Counted from the stretch's first letter, positions 16,822-26,112 are shown. The stretch is DNA of 64,000 nucleotides from Amycolatopsis viridis (GCF_011758765.1 NZ_JAANOU010000001.1:1116001-1180000), one strand, 5' to 3'. Notes: a model not told the origin generated them from the letters alone. Numbers and translations are program-made.

Positions 16822-17559
16822 GTGAGCGTCCCCCCACCGCCGGTTCCGCCTGGAGGGCAGCCGGCACCGTTCGGCAACCAGCCGCCCGCCGGCAACCAGG
16901 GCGCTCCCGGCGCGCCCGGCGGGCAGTTCGGTCCGCCGCCCGGCCACCCCGCGGGGGCCCCGCCGGCCTTCCCGCCGCCCGGCCAGTTCGGTCCACCGCC
17001 CGGGCAGCCGTTCGGCCCGCCACCCGGCCGTCCGGTGCAGCGCAAGCGTCGGCCGCCGTGGTTGCTGGTCCTCGCCCCGATCGTTGTCGTCGGGCTGATC
17101 GTCGTGGCGGCCGTTGCCGTCCTGCACTCCCCGGACAGCGCGGCGGTCGGCGACTGCCTGCACATCACCGAGTTCTCCAAGAGCGGCGACACGCCGTCGA
17201 AGATCGACTGCGGCGACCAGGAGGCGAACGTCAAGGTCGGGGTGAAGCTGGACGATGCGTCGTCGAAGTGCCCCACCGGCGACTACGACACCTACAGCGT
17301 CACCGGCCGCGGCGACTACAAGCTGTGCCTGATGATCAACGCGCACGAGGGTGACTGCTTCGCCAACGTCACCTCCGACACCGCGGGTTACAAGCGCGTC
17401 CCGTGCACCGACCCGGCGGCCGAGATCGAGTTCATCAAGATCGTCACCGGCCAGGCCGACGAGTCGGCCTGCACCGGGGTGAAGGCCGACGGCGCGGTCA
17501 CCTACTCCGAGCCCGCCACGACCATGTGCGCGGTGGCGAAGAACCGCGACAGCGCCTGA
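16822..17559 (+). CDS. LppU-like proline-rich membrane-anchored protein
   Basis: Protein of 245 aa. A Pro/Gly-rich cytoplasmic N-terminus (1-72, with repeated QFGPPPG) leads to a KRR stop-transfer flank and one membrane helix (about 80-102). The external domain (105-245) has six or more cysteines spaced as in LppU/SCO3897-type proteins (for example GDCLHITEF and CTGVKADG), probably disulfide-bonded. Its function is unknown. GTG 16822 is preferred because GAGG (16813-16816) precedes it at 5 nt; an in-frame ATG at 16750 is less likely. Confidence 0.82.
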   Translation: MSVPPPPVPPGGQPAPFGNQPPAGNQGAPGAPGGQFGPPPGHPAGAPPAFPPPGQFGPPPGQPFGPPPGRPVQRKRRPPWLLVLAPIVVVGLIVVAAVAVLHSPDSAAVGDCLHITEFSKSGDTPSKIDCGDQEANVKVGVKLDDASSKCPTGDYDTYSVTGRGDYKLCLMINAHEGDCFANVTSDTAGYKRVPCTDPAAEIEFIKIVTGQADESACTGVKADGAVTYSEPATTMCAVAKNRDSA

Positions 17560-17575
17560 TCCAGGACGCACGACG

Positions 17576-17606
17576 AAGGGGCCCGGCACCGAGCCGGGCC
17601 CCTTTT
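17576..17606. terminator. Bidirectional terminator between LppU-like and thiolase genes
   Basis: A perfect 12-bp stem (17576-17587 with 17593-17604, loop ACCGA) contains GGGGCCCGGC and is flanked by AA on the left and TTTT on the right. It lies between convergent genes and could serve both. Confidence 0.9.
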
Positions 17607-17625
17607 CCGTGTGCTGCCGAGAGGT

Positions 17626-18846
17626 CTAGCTGAGGCGCTCGATGACCATGGCCATGCCCTGACCGCCGCCGACACACATCGTCTCCAGGCCCCACTGCTT
17701 GTCGTGGTGCTGGAGCGAGTTGATCAGCGTCGAGGTGATGCGGGCGCCGGTCATGCCGAACGGGTGACCGACGGCGATCGCGCCGCCGTTGACGTTCAGC
17801 CGGTCGATGTCGATGCCCAGGTCCCGGTACGACGGGATGACCTGCGCCGCGAACGCCTCGTTGATCTCGACCAGGTCGATGTCGCCGATCGACATCCCGG
17901 CGCGGGCCAGCGCCCGCTGCGACGCCTCGACCGGGCCGTACCCCATGATCTCCGGCGACAGGCCGGACACGCCGGTCGACACGACCCGCGCCAGCGGCGT
18001 GATGCCGAGCTGCTTCGCCTTGGTGTCGGACATGATCACCAGCGCGGCGGCGCCGTCGTTGAGCGGGCAGCAGTTGGCCGCGGTGACACGGCCGTCGGGG
18101 CGGAACACCGGCTTCAGGCCGGACACGCCCTCCAGCGTCACGCCCGGCCGGGGACCGTCGTCCTTGGACACGACCGTGCCGTCCGGCAGGGTCACCGGCG
18201 TGATGTCCTTGGCCCAGAACCCGTCCGCGATGGCCTTCTCGGCCAGGTTCTGCGATCGCACGCCGAACTCGTCCATCTCCTCGCGGGAGACGTTCTTCAG
18301 GCGGGCGAGGTTCTCCGCGGTCTGGCCCATCGCGATGTAGACGTCGGGCACCTCGCCGTTCTCGCGCGGGTCCACCCAGGTGTCACTGCCCTCGGCAGCG
18401 ACCTTCGCGGTGCGGGCCTCGGCGTCGGCGAAGAGGGGGTTGTGCGTGTCGGGCCAGGAGTCGGAGCTGCCCTTCGCGAACCGCGACACGGTCTCCACAC
18501 CGGCGGAGATGAACACGTCACCCTCGCCGGCCTTGATCGCGTGCAACGCCATCCGGGTGGTCTGCAGGCTGGAGGAGCAGTAGCGGGTGATGGTGCACCC
18601 GGGCAGGTGGTCGTACCCGAGCTGGACCGCGACGGCGCGGCCCATGTTGAAGCCCTGCTCACCACCGGGCAGGCCGCAGCCGAGCATGAGGTCGTCGATG
18701 TCCTGCGGGTCCAGCTGCGGCACCTTGTCCAGCGCGGCGCGGACCATCTGGACGGTCAGGTCGTCCGGCCGCATGCTCACCAGCGAGCCCTTCCCGGCGC
18801 GGCCGATCGGCGAACGCGCCGCGGAGACGATGACGGCTTCAGGCAT
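17626..18846 (-). CDS. fadA3: Acetyl-CoA acetyltransferase (thiolase), FadA3 type
   Basis: Thiolase of 406 aa that cleaves 3-ketoacyl-CoA or condenses acetyl-CoA. The nucleophilic Cys90 lies in RYCSSSLQT, His361 in GHPFGMTGAR and the second catalytic Cys391 in CVGGGQGMA; NEAFAAQ is also conserved. The position next to cbs matches M. tuberculosis Rv1074c, hence the symbol. A TAAGC-GCGT-GCTTA inverted repeat upstream (18872-18885) may be the operator of a fatty-acid regulator. The start ATG has an ACTCC-complementary GGAGT upstream. Confidence 0.93.
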   Translation of the reverse strand: MPEAVIVSAARSPIGRAGKGSLVSMRPDDLTVQMVRAALDKVPQLDPQDIDDLMLGCGLPGGEQGFNMGRAVAVQLGYDHLPGCTITRYCSSSLQTTRMALHAIKAGEGDVFISAGVETVSRFAKGSSDSWPDTHNPLFADAEARTAKVAAEGSDTWVDPRENGEVPDVYIAMGQTAENLARLKNVSREEMDEFGVRSQNLAEKAIADGFWAKDITPVTLPDGTVVSKDDGPRPGVTLEGVSGLKPVFRPDGRVTAANCCPLNDGAAALVIMSDTKAKQLGITPLARVVSTGVSGLSPEIMGYGPVEASQRALARAGMSIGDIDLVEINEAFAAQVIPSYRDLGIDIDRLNVNGGAIAVGHPFGMTGARITSTLINSLQHHDKQWGLETMCVGGGQGMAMVIERLS

Positions 18847-18871
18847 GGCGGGACACTCCTTCGGGTCGGGC

Positions 18872-18885
18872 TAAGCGCGTGCTTA
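18872..18885. promoter_or_regulatory. Palindrome upstream of the thiolase gene
   Basis: TAAGC GCGT GCTTA is a perfect 5-4-5 inverted repeat between the divergent thiolase and cbs genes, 26 bp from the thiolase start. Similar AGC/GCT palindromes are targets of TetR-type fatty-acid regulators in actinobacteria; the match here is by eye only. Confidence 0.4.
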
Positions 18886-18955
18886 CCCACATCCTGCACC
18901 CTGGGAGCGCGCGGTCAAACCCCTGCGCGACGTCCACCACCCTTACCCTGGGGGC

Positions 18956-20326
18956 GTGGACTACGTCGAGCACATCGCAGACCTCGTGGGCAACACCCCG
19001 CTGGTCAAGCTGAACTCCCTCGCCGAGGGCCTGGCACCGCTCGTGCTGGCGAAGGTGGAGTACTTCAACCCGGGCGGCAGCGTGAAGGACCGCATCGCGC
19101 TGCGGATGGTCGAAGCCGCCGAAGCCTCGGGCGAGCTGCGGCCCGGCGGCACCATCGTGGAACCGACCTCCGGCAACACCGGCGTCGGCCTGGCGATGGT
19201 CGCCCAGCGCAAGGGCTACAAGTGCGTCTTCGTCTGCCCGGACAAGGTGAGCGAGGACAAGCGCAACGTGCTCAAGGCGTACGGCGCCCGCGTCGTCGTG
19301 TGCCCGACGGCCGTGCCGCCCGAGCACCCGGACTCCTACTACTCCGTCTCCGACCGGCTGGTGCGTGAGATCGAGGGCGCCTGGAAGCCCAACCAGTACG
19401 CCAACAAGGAGAACCCGGCGAGCCACTACGAGTCGACCGGCCCGGAGATCTGGCGGCAGACCGAGGGCCGGATCACCCATTTCGTGGCGGGTGTGGGTAC
19501 CGGCGGCACCATTTCCGGTACCGGCCGTTACCTCAAGGAGGCGTCGCAGGGCCGGGTGCAGGTGATCGGCGCCGATCCCGAGGGTTCGGTCTACTCCGGC
19601 GGCACCGGCCGTCCCTATCTGGTCGAGGGCGTCGGCGAGGACTTCTGGCCGGACACCTACGACCGCGGCATCGCCGACGAGATCATCTCCATTTCCGACG
19701 CCGAGTCCTTCTCGACCACCCGCCGCCTCGCCCTGGAGGAGGGCCTGCTGGTCGGCGGCTCGTGCGGGATGGCCGTCGCCGCCGCGCTCAAGCTCGCGCA
19801 ACGACTCGGCCCGGACGACGTGGTCGTCGTGCTCCTGCCCGACGGCGGCCGCGGCTACCTGGGCAAGGTGTTCAACGACCGGTGGATGGCCGGCTACGGC
19901 TTCCTCGAGCCGGACTCCTCCGGCGCCACGGTCGGCGACGTGCTCCGCGCCAAGACCGGGTCGCTGCCCGACCTCGTGCACACGCACCCGAACGAGACGG
20001 TCGCCGAGGCCGTTGCCATCCTGTCCGAGTTCGACGTCAGCCAGATGCCGGTCGTCAGCGCCGAACCGCCGGTGATGGCGGGCGAGGTGGTCGGCGCGGT
20101 CAACGAGCGGGAGCTGCTGGAGGCCCTGTTCACCGGGAAGGCCCAGCTCGCGGACCGGCTGGACAAGCACATGTCGCCGCCGCTGCCGACGATCGGCGCG
20201 AGCGAGGGCGTCGGCGCCGCGATGAAGGCGCTCTCCGGTGCCGATGGCGCGCTCGTTCTGGTCGACGGCAAGCCCGCCGGCGTGCTGACCAGGCACGACC
20301 TCCTGGGCTTCCTCGCCGGACGCTGA
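18956..20326 (+). CDS. cbs: Cystathionine beta-synthase
   Basis: PLP enzyme of 456 aa joining serine and homocysteine to cystathionine, the first step of reverse transsulfuration. The PLP Lys44 is in [11 protein letters not shown]; the phosphate/substrate loop TSGNTG is at 71-76, and [10 protein letters not shown] follows near 180. A tandem CBS pair occupies about 335-456 and may sense adenosyl ligands. There is no N-terminal heme segment, as expected in bacteria. It starts at GTG 18956, divergent from the thiolase. With metB downstream it supplies cysteine, which also feeds mycothiol. Confidence 0.95.
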   Translation: MDYVEHIADLVGNTPLVKLNSLAEGLAPLVLAKVEYFNPGGSVKDRIALRMVEAAEASGELRPGGTIVEPTSGNTGVGLAMVAQRKGYKCVFVCPDKVSEDKRNVLKAYGARVVVCPTAVPPEHPDSYYSVSDRLVREIEGAWKPNQYANKENPASHYESTGPEIWRQTEGRITHFVAGVGTGGTISGTGRYLKEASQGRVQVIGADPEGSVYSGGTGRPYLVEGVGEDFWPDTYDRGIADEIISISDAESFSTTRRLALEEGLLVGGSCGMAVAAALKLAQRLGPDDVVVVLLPDGGRGYLGKVFNDRWMAGYGFLEPDSSGATVGDVLRAKTGSLPDLVHTHPNETVAEAVAILSEFDVSQMPVVSAEPPVMAGEVVGAVNERELLEALFTGKAQLADRLDKHMSPPLPTIGASEGVGAAMKALSGADGALVLVDGKPAGVLTRHDLLGFLAGR

Positions 20327-20453
20327 ACCGGGTTTCATCGCACGGAACCGCCGGGGCGTTACGAGCGTCCACCAGTCGCATCCGATAGCGTGTGGCCACC
20401 CAGACCAACGTGAACACATACTGTCATTCCTCTCGAGGGGGTTCAAGACCCAC

Positions 20454-21866
20454 ATGAGCGCTCCGCAGCCGCCCAACCAGCCGTGGGGTGGCGGTCAGCC
20501 GCCTCAGGGTCCGCCGAGCGGTCCCCAGCAACAGTCAGACAACCCGTTCGACTCCTCCGAACCGACCCAGGTCGTGCAGCCCGGCGAGTCGCAGCAGCCG
20601 TCCGAGGGTGGTTCGTTCGGTGAGACCGCGGAGCCGACTCAGGTGGTGCAGCCCGATGGCGACCCGAACGCCACGCAGAAGGTCAACCCGGGCGAGACGT
20701 CGGGCGCGGAGTCCACGCAGCTGATGCCCCCGGGCTCGCAGTCGCCCGGCATCCCGTACGCGCCGCCGCCCAGCGCGGCCGACAACCCGGGCGCGGTGAA
20801 CCCGCAGCAGGGCTTCGCGCAGCAGGGCTTCGGTCAGCAGGGTTTCGGCCAGCAGCAGCCCGGGTTCGGGCAGCAGCAGCCCGGTCCGTACGGCCAGCCG
20901 CCGCAGGGCTACGGCCCGCCCTCGCAGCCGGGTGGCTTCGCCCAGCCGACGCAGAATTTCGCGACGCCGGGTTACGGCCGACCGGGTGGCGGCGCCGGGA
21001 ACAACGCGCTGTTCGGTTACATCGCCGGTGGTGTCGCCGCGCTGCTGGGCCTGATCGCCGCCATCCTGGTGCTGGTCGATTTCGGTGACGCGAGCAACTA
21101 CGCCAAGCTCTACGACACCGTCAAGGAGCAGGCCTCGAACCTCGGGCTGCCGAGCCCGGGCCTGATCTGGTTCTACCTGATCATGATCTTGGTCGGTTCC
21201 CTCGCGGCACTGGCCGGTGGTGTGCTCATCGCGCTGGCCGGCCGGGTCAGCGCCGCGCTCCGGAAGATCGCACCGATCCTGACCGCGGTCGGCGGCTTCC
21301 TGCTGCTGCTGTTCGCCATCCTCTTCATGACCGCGTTCCCGAGCCGGGTGGACGTGCCCGGCAAGGCGATCATGTACCTGATCTTCGGGATCATCCTGCT
21401 GGCGATCGGCGTCCTGGGTCTCGTCCCGGGGACGAAGCAGTTCGTCGGCCTCGGCGAGGGCGGCGGCGGGCAGGCCGGCCCGGGCGGCTTCGGTGGCCCC
21501 GGCGGGTTCGGCGGTCCGCCGAGCGGCGGGTTCCCGCAGCCCGGTCACCCGGGTCAGTTCGGGCAGCCGCAGTACGGTCAGCCGGGCGGGCCGAACCCGG
21601 CCAGCGGTGGTTTCCCGCAGCCCGGCCAGTACGGCCAGCAGCCCGGATACGGCCAGCCGGGGCAATACGGCCAGCCGGGGCAATACGGCCAGCCGGGGCA
21701 GTTCGGCCAGCCGGGCCAGCCGGGCCAGTACGGCCAGCAGCCGGGTTACGGGCAGCCGCAGCCCGGTCAGTACGGGCAGCAGCCCGGATACGGCCAGCCG
21801 CCGCAGCAGCCGCAGCAGCCGGGCCCCTACGGGCAGCCCGGTCAGCAGCCGCCGCAGCAGTGGTGA
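20454..21866 (+). CDS. Gln/Gly/Pro-rich repeat membrane protein at the pra position
   Basis: Protein of 470 aa. A long disordered N-terminus (1-180) rich in Pro, Gln and Gly carries three [16 protein letters not shown] acidic repeats. About four membrane helices follow (near 184-206, 240-262, 273-296, 306-325), then a C-terminal tail of about 130 residues built of [12 protein letters not shown] repeats. The location between cbs and metB is that of M. tuberculosis pra (proline-rich antigen), but I do not see an RDD domain, so homology is not assured. The repeat tail is prone to length variation. Confidence 0.8.
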   Translation: MSAPQPPNQPWGGGQPPQGPPSGPQQQSDNPFDSSEPTQVVQPGESQQPSEGGSFGETAEPTQVVQPDGDPNATQKVNPGETSGAESTQLMPPGSQSPGIPYAPPPSAADNPGAVNPQQGFAQQGFGQQGFGQQQPGFGQQQPGPYGQPPQGYGPPSQPGGFAQPTQNFATPGYGRPGGGAGNNALFGYIAGGVAALLGLIAAILVLVDFGDASNYAKLYDTVKEQASNLGLPSPGLIWFYLIMILVGSLAALAGGVLIALAGRVSAALRKIAPILTAVGGFLLLLFAILFMTAFPSRVDVPGKAIMYLIFGIILLAIGVLGLVPGTKQFVGLGEGGGGQAGPGGFGGPGGFGGPPSGGFPQPGHPGQFGQPQYGQPGGPNPASGGFPQPGQYGQQPGYGQPGQYGQPGQYGQPGQFGQPGQPGQYGQQPGYGQPQPGQYGQQPGYGQPPQQPQQPGPYGQPGQQPPQQW

Positions 21867-21884
21867 TCCGCTGAGTTCTCCCGT

Positions 21885-21915
21885 CGATGCCCCCGGCCCG
21901 GTGCCGGGGGCATCG
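21885..21915 (+). terminator. Hairpin terminator after the repeat protein
   Basis: CGATGCCCCCGGC (21885-21897) and GCCGGGGGCATCG (21903-21915) form a perfect 13-bp stem with a 5-nt loop. The T-run is weak (GCTTGTG), as is common in high-GC actinobacteria. Confidence 0.8.
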
Positions 21916-21995
21916 GCTTGTGCCCGGCTGGTGCCGGCCCCCGTGCCGGCGTCGCTAGGGTGAGCGCCGACCCGATTCGATCCCCTGGGGGCGCC

Positions 21996-22460
21996 GTGAC
22001 CAGACGCGACGACCACGAGCCGCGTCCCAGTGCCGTGACCGCGACCCTCGCCGGCGCTCTCGGGCTGGTCCTCGCCGGGGTGCTGGGGTACCTGCCGTTG
22101 AAGTTCTTCGTCGACTACGGATTTGCCGGGATGGACGGCAAGGTGCGCGTCGTGCTCGTGATCTATTCGGCGGCCGCGCTGGTGCTGCTGGTGGGCGCGC
22201 TGGCGACGTTCTTCCGGGCGGTCGCCGGTGCGGTGCTGCTGCTGGCGGGCGGTCTGCTCGCGGTCGCCGCGGTGGTTGGCGAACCGGTCCTGCTCTACCC
22301 CGGCTACTTCGGGGACTTCTTCGCGGCCATGTTCCGGTTCGCGCCCGACGACGCGTTCGTGCGGGTCGGCGCCGCGGTCGGCGGCCCGGTCGTGTTCGTG
22401 CTCGCGCTGCTTCCTGGCACCTTCCGGTACCTGCGGTACCGCCCGGCTGGTAGTTGGTAG
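21996..22460 (+). CDS. Small four-helix membrane protein
   Basis: Protein of 154 aa with a short charged N-terminus and four hydrophobic segments (about 15-40, 52-72, 74-95, 122-142). I recognise no named family. The GTG at 21996 follows a GGGGG stretch; an upstream in-frame GTG at 21960 would add 12 residues. Its stop (22458-22460) overlaps the start of another membrane protein, so the two are likely co-translated and may form a complex. Both sit between the pra-position gene and metB. Confidence 0.75.
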   Translation: MTRRDDHEPRPSAVTATLAGALGLVLAGVLGYLPLKFFVDYGFAGMDGKVRVVLVIYSAAALVLLVGALATFFRAVAGAVLLLAGGLLAVAAVVGEPVLLYPGYFGDFFAAMFRFAPDDAFVRVGAAVGGPVVFVLALLPGTFRYLRYRPAGSW

Positions 22461-22915
22461 TGGTGACCTTTCCGTCCCCTCCCGAACCCGCCGCGACCTC
22501 CCGCGGCGGCGGCACCGGCATCACCGCCGCGATCCTGGCCCTCCTCGGTGGCCTGTTCCACCTCATCGGCGTGGCCGGTGGCGCGGTGATGCTCGCCGGC
22601 GACGACGACCTGGCGCGTGGGCTGCTCACGTTCGCCGCGCACCTGGTGCTCGCCGCGACCCTCGTCACCGGCGGGGTCGGGCTGATCCTGCCCAGGGAGT
22701 TCGGCCGCGCCGCGACCATCGCCGGGTCGGCCGCGGCGCTCGCGGTGTACCTGCTGGTGCTGGTGCTCGGCGCGTTCGGCGTGTACTTCCTCGGGCTGGT
22801 CGACGGGGACGTGCCGCTGGTCTACATCGCCGTGTTGTGCGTCCCGGCGGTCGGCACGCTGGTGCTGGCGAGCCTGCCGCCCACCGGGCGGTGGGTGGCG
22901 CGCGGCTGGTCGTAG
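22460..22915 (+). CDS. Small four-helix membrane protein, second of pair
   Basis: Protein of about 151 aa with four membrane helices (near 20-45, 55-78, 85-110, 117-138). It is similar in size and layout to the preceding gene, though I see no convincing residue-level duplication. The GTG at 22460 shares its G with the preceding stop; GTG 22463 and TTG 22454 are alternatives. It ends 10 bp before metB, so a shared transcript is likely. Function unknown. Confidence 0.75.
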   Translation: MVTFPSPPEPAATSRGGGTGITAAILALLGGLFHLIGVAGGAVMLAGDDDLARGLLTFAAHLVLAATLVTGGVGLILPREFGRAATIAGSAAALAVYLLVLVLGAFGVYFLGLVDGDVPLVYIAVLCVPAVGTLVLASLPPTGRWVARGWS

Positions 22916-22924
22916 GCTGGGGCA

Positions 22925-24082
22925 ATGACCCACGACCTCTCCTCCGCAGGCTTCGAGACACGCGCCATCCACGCAGGTCAGGAGCCTGACCCGCGGACGG
23001 GTGCGGTCATCGTGCCGATCTACCAGACCTCGACCTACGCACAGGACGGTGTCGGCGCCACCCGTGAGGGTGACTACGAGTACTCGCGCACGGCGAACCC
23101 GACGCGCACCGCGCTGGAGGAGGCGCTCGCCTCGCTGGAGGGTGCCCGGCACGGCCTGGCGTTCGCGTCCGGCATGGCCGCCACCGACGCGGTGCTGCGG
23201 ACCGTGCTGCGCCCGGGCGACCACCTGGTGCTGGGCAACGACGCGTACGGCGGCACTTTCCGGCTGATCGACAAGGTCCTCAAGCTGTGGGGCGTCGAGT
23301 ACGGCATCGCGGACCTGTCGAACGCGGACGAGGTGCGCGCCGCGATCCAGCCCGAGACGAAGCTGATCTGGTGCGAGTCGCCGTCCAACCCGCTGCTGGG
23401 CATCGCGGACCTGGCGGTGCTGGCGGAGATCGCGCACGGCGCCGGTGCCCGGCTCGTCGTGGACAACACGTTCGCCACGCCCTACCTGCAGACGCCGCTG
23501 GCGCTCGGGGCGGACATCGTCGTGCACTCGACCACGAAGTACCTGGGCGGCCACTCGGACGTCGTCGGCGGCGCGGTGCTCACCAACGAGGACGAGCTGC
23601 GGGAGAACCTGTTCTTCCTGCGCAACGCGGCCGGCGCGGTGCCCGGCCCGTTCGACGCCTGGCTGACCCTGCGTGGCCTGAAGACGCTCGCCGTCCGGAT
23701 GGACCGGCACTGCGACAACGCCGAGCAGATCGCCGAGATGCTGGTGGCGCACCCGAAGGTCGCCGAGGTCTACTACCCGGGCCTGCCCGGGCACCCGGGC
23801 CACGACCTCGCGGCCAAGCAGATGCGCCGGTTCGGCGGCATGGTCTCCTTCCGTCACGCCGACGGTCACCAGGCCGCCCTGGACGCCGCGGCGCGCACGT
23901 CGCTGTTCATCCTGGCCGAGTCGCTCGGCGGCATCGAATCGCTCATCGAGCACCCGGGCCAGATGACGCACGCGAGCGTCGTCGGCTCGATGCTCCAGGT
24001 GCCGGAGGACCTGCTGCGGTTGTCCGTGGGCATCGAAGACGCCCGTGACCTGAGCGACGACCTCCGCTCCGCGCTGGGCTGA
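22925..24082 (+). CDS. metB: Cystathionine gamma-synthase/lyase
   Basis: Cys/Met metabolism PLP enzyme of 385 aa. The PLP Lys205 is in HSTTKYLGGHSD; YEYSRTANPTR (51-61) and ASGMAA (81-86) match the family. Named metB after the M. tuberculosis neighbour of cbs; with cbs in the same cluster it may run as cystathionine gamma-lyase, completing homocysteine-to-cysteine conversion. Sequence alone does not separate synthase from lyase. The ATG start follows GGGG closely. The gene is followed not by an ordinary terminator but by the second 21-bp array. Confidence 0.93.
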   Translation: MTHDLSSAGFETRAIHAGQEPDPRTGAVIVPIYQTSTYAQDGVGATREGDYEYSRTANPTRTALEEALASLEGARHGLAFASGMAATDAVLRTVLRPGDHLVLGNDAYGGTFRLIDKVLKLWGVEYGIADLSNADEVRAAIQPETKLIWCESPSNPLLGIADLAVLAEIAHGAGARLVVDNTFATPYLQTPLALGADIVVHSTTKYLGGHSDVVGGAVLTNEDELRENLFFLRNAAGAVPGPFDAWLTLRGLKTLAVRMDRHCDNAEQIAEMLVAHPKVAEVYYPGLPGHPGHDLAAKQMRRFGGMVSFRHADGHQAALDAAARTSLFILAESLGGIESLIEHPGQMTHASVVGSMLQVPEDLLRLSVGIEDARDLSDDLRSALG

Positions 24083-24174
24083 GGCGTGTTCCGCCTGTGG
24101 CTTGCGCCGCGGGGCGGGTAGCGGAACCACGCGTGCCGGTTAGCGGCCCACCCGCCCGCGGCTCCGCCGCTTGG

Positions 24175-24364
24175 GCAACCGCCCAACACGGCGCCGCAAC
24201 CGCCCAACACGGCGCCGCCAGCGGCAAACACGGCGCCGCCAGCGGCAAACACGGCGCCGCCAGCGGCAAACACGCGGGTGGCCGCCGTGTTCGCCGTTCC
24301 GGGTGGCGTGTTGGCCCCTGCGGGTGGCGTGTTTGCCGTTCCGGGCGGTGTGTTTGCCGTTCGG
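24175..24364. repeat. 21-bp phased AACAC/GTGTT array 2 (5 + 4 units)
   Basis: AACAC cores start at 24185, 24206, 24227, 24248 and 24269, followed by GTGTT cores at 24287, 24308, 24329 and 24350. Every step within each half is exactly 21 bp, and the dyad is at 24280. Left-half units are nearly identical (GCCGCCAGCGGCAAACACG). The array lies between the 3' ends of convergent genes (metB and a small secreted protein). Confidence 0.92.
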
Positions 24365-24439
24365 ATTGTGGCGCCGGACCGGGGAGACGAGCCTCCGGAT
24401 CCGCGGCTTCGGTCGTCGGTGCGCGGCACGCCGGGAGCG

Positions 24440-24721
24440 TCAGGGGCGGTAGTTGTTCAGCTCGGCGGTTTTCGCCTCGCCCGGCGTGGTGCCGGTGCGG
24501 ATGCTGTGCAGGTCCGTCCGGTCGACGCAGCCGCCGACCAGTTCCACGTAGTTGTCGTGGCGGATGTACTGGCCGGGATCGCCGCAGCCGGCCCGGTCCA
24601 CCGTGTAGACGGCCGCGCCGGTGAGGGCCAGCGCCGAGGTCACGCCCGCGACCAGCGGCAGCAGTCCGGCCGCACGCGTGGCACGCCGGACTCTGCTGCC
24701 CGTTTCGCTCCGCGCTGGCAT
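24440..24721 (-). CDS. Small secreted or membrane-anchored protein, 93 aa
   Basis: A basic N-terminus is followed by one hydrophobic segment (about 18-40) and a short external domain with two cysteines (GCGDPGQ and GGCVDRTDL) that may form a disulfide, ending in an Asn/Tyr-rich tail. I recognise no family. ATG 24721 has GGGAG at good spacing. The gene is convergent with metB across array 2 and divergent from ilvA, 64 bp away. Confidence 0.65.
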   Translation of the reverse strand: MPARSETGSRVRRATRAAGLLPLVAGVTSALALTGAAVYTVDRAGCGDPGQYIRHDNYVELVGGCVDRTDLHSIRTGTTPGEAKTAELNNYRP

Positions 24722-24785
24722 GGCTACTCCCGATTCGCCGTCCTGACCGGCTCCAGGGTACCGAAACCGCCGCCGCCGGAGTGGC

Positions 24786-26003
24786 ATGATCCGGGATATG
24801 GATCTGGTGGACGTCGAACGCATCCGTGCGGCGCGGAAGCTCCTCGCGGGCATCACCCGCGTGACCCCCATGGAGCACGCGCGGGATCTGGAAAAGTCAC
24901 ACGGCGGGCCGGTCCACCTCAAGTGCGAGAACCTGCAACGCACCGGTTCGTTCAAGATCCGCGGTGCCTACACGCGGCTGCACGGCCTGAGCGCGGAGGA
25001 GCGGGCCCGCGGGGTGGTCGCCGCCAGCGCGGGCAACCACGCGCAGGGGGTGGCGCTCGCGGCGTCGCTGCTGGGCATCTCGTCGACGGTGTTCATGCCC
25101 ACCCGTGCCCCGCTGCCGAAGCTGGCCGCCACCCGCGGGTACGGCGCGGACGTGCACCTGCACGGTGACGTGCTGGAGGAGGCCCTCGCCGAGGCGATCG
25201 CGTTCGCCGACCGGACCGGGGCGGTGTTCATCCACCCCTTCGACCACCCCGACATCATCGCCGGGCAGGGCACGGTCGGTCTGGAAATCCTGGAGCAGGT
25301 ACCGGAAGCGGCCACGGTCCTGGTGCCCACCGGCGGGGGCGGGCTCGTCGGAGGCGTGGCGTGCGCGGTGAAGGCGTCGCGGCCGGACGTGCGGGTGGTC
25401 GCGGTGCAGGCCGAGGACGCCGCGGCGTACCCCCCGTCGCTCGCCGCGGGAGGACCGGTGCGGTTGCGCGAGATGCAGACCATGGCCGACGGGATCGCGG
25501 TCGGCCAGCCCGGCCCGGTGAGCTACGCGCACGTGGCGGCGAAGGTCGATGACGTCCTCACGGTGTCGGAGGAATCGCTGTCCCGCGCCGTGCTGCTGTG
25601 CCTGGAACGGCGCAAGCTGGTGGTCGAGCCCGCGGGCGCGGCGGCGGTCGCCGCCCTGTTGCAGTACCCGGGCGAGTTCGCGGCGCCGGTGGTGGCTGTG
25701 GTCTCCGGTGGGAACGTGGACCCGTTGCTGCTGCTGCAGATCATCCAGCACGGCATGACCGCCGGCGGGCGCTACCTCGCGCTGCGGCTGCGCGTGCCGG
25801 ACCGGCCGGGCTCGCTGGTGTCGGTGCTGTCCCGGGTGCGGGACCTCGGCGCGAACGTCCTCGACGTCGAACACTCGCGGATCTCCGGAGCACTGGCCCT
25901 CGGCGAGGTCGAGATCGCGCTCAACCTGGAGACCCGAGGGCCGGCGCACTGCCAGGAGGTTCGCACCGAACTCCAGCGCGCCGGGTTCACCGTCGTCGGC
26001 TAG
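24786..26003 (+). CDS. ilvA: Threonine ammonia-lyase with ACT domain
   Basis: PLP enzyme of 405 aa deaminating threonine to 2-oxobutanoate for isoleucine synthesis or catabolism. The PLP Lys57 is in GSFKIRGAY; the loop SAGNHAQG and the phosphate loop PTGGGGLVGG are intact. A single C-terminal ACT domain (about 330-405) is present. This matches the 400-aa class rather than the long two-ACT enterobacterial IlvA, so a tdcB-like catabolic role is possible. The starts at 24786 and 24798 cannot be separated. A Lrp-type regulator follows 109 bp downstream. Confidence 0.92.
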   Translation: MIRDMDLVDVERIRAARKLLAGITRVTPMEHARDLEKSHGGPVHLKCENLQRTGSFKIRGAYTRLHGLSAEERARGVVAASAGNHAQGVALAASLLGISSTVFMPTRAPLPKLAATRGYGADVHLHGDVLEEALAEAIAFADRTGAVFIHPFDHPDIIAGQGTVGLEILEQVPEAATVLVPTGGGGLVGGVACAVKASRPDVRVVAVQAEDAAAYPPSLAAGGPVRLREMQTMADGIAVGQPGPVSYAHVAAKVDDVLTVSEESLSRAVLLCLERRKLVVEPAGAAAVAALLQYPGEFAAPVVAVVSGGNVDPLLLLQIIQHGMTAGGRYLALRLRVPDRPGSLVSVLSRVRDLGANVLDVEHSRISGALALGEVEIALNLETRGPAHCQEVRTELQRAGFTVVG

Positions 26004-26044
26004 CGAGTGCCGAAGAGCTGCGTGCGCAACGCCAGCGCAGTTCG

Positions 26045-26061
26045 CTGGACACTGTGTCCAG
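26045..26061. promoter_or_regulatory. 17-bp perfect palindrome upstream of the Lrp gene
   Basis: CTGGACAC T GTGTCCAG is an 8-1-8 perfect inverted repeat centred 60 bp before the Lrp start. The length and symmetry fit an Lrp/AsnC dimer site, so autoregulation is likely by inference. Confidence 0.6.
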
Positions 26062-26112
26062 TGGTCGGCCACGATGATCCGGCAACATGCGCAATCTGAC
26101 CAGGAGGTCGCG

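Noticed and set aside
21640..21860. Tandem DNA repeat or mobile element in the pra-position gene
   Set aside because: The repeat is the in-frame Gly/Gln/Pro/Tyr tail of the membrane protein, with synonymous variation between units.
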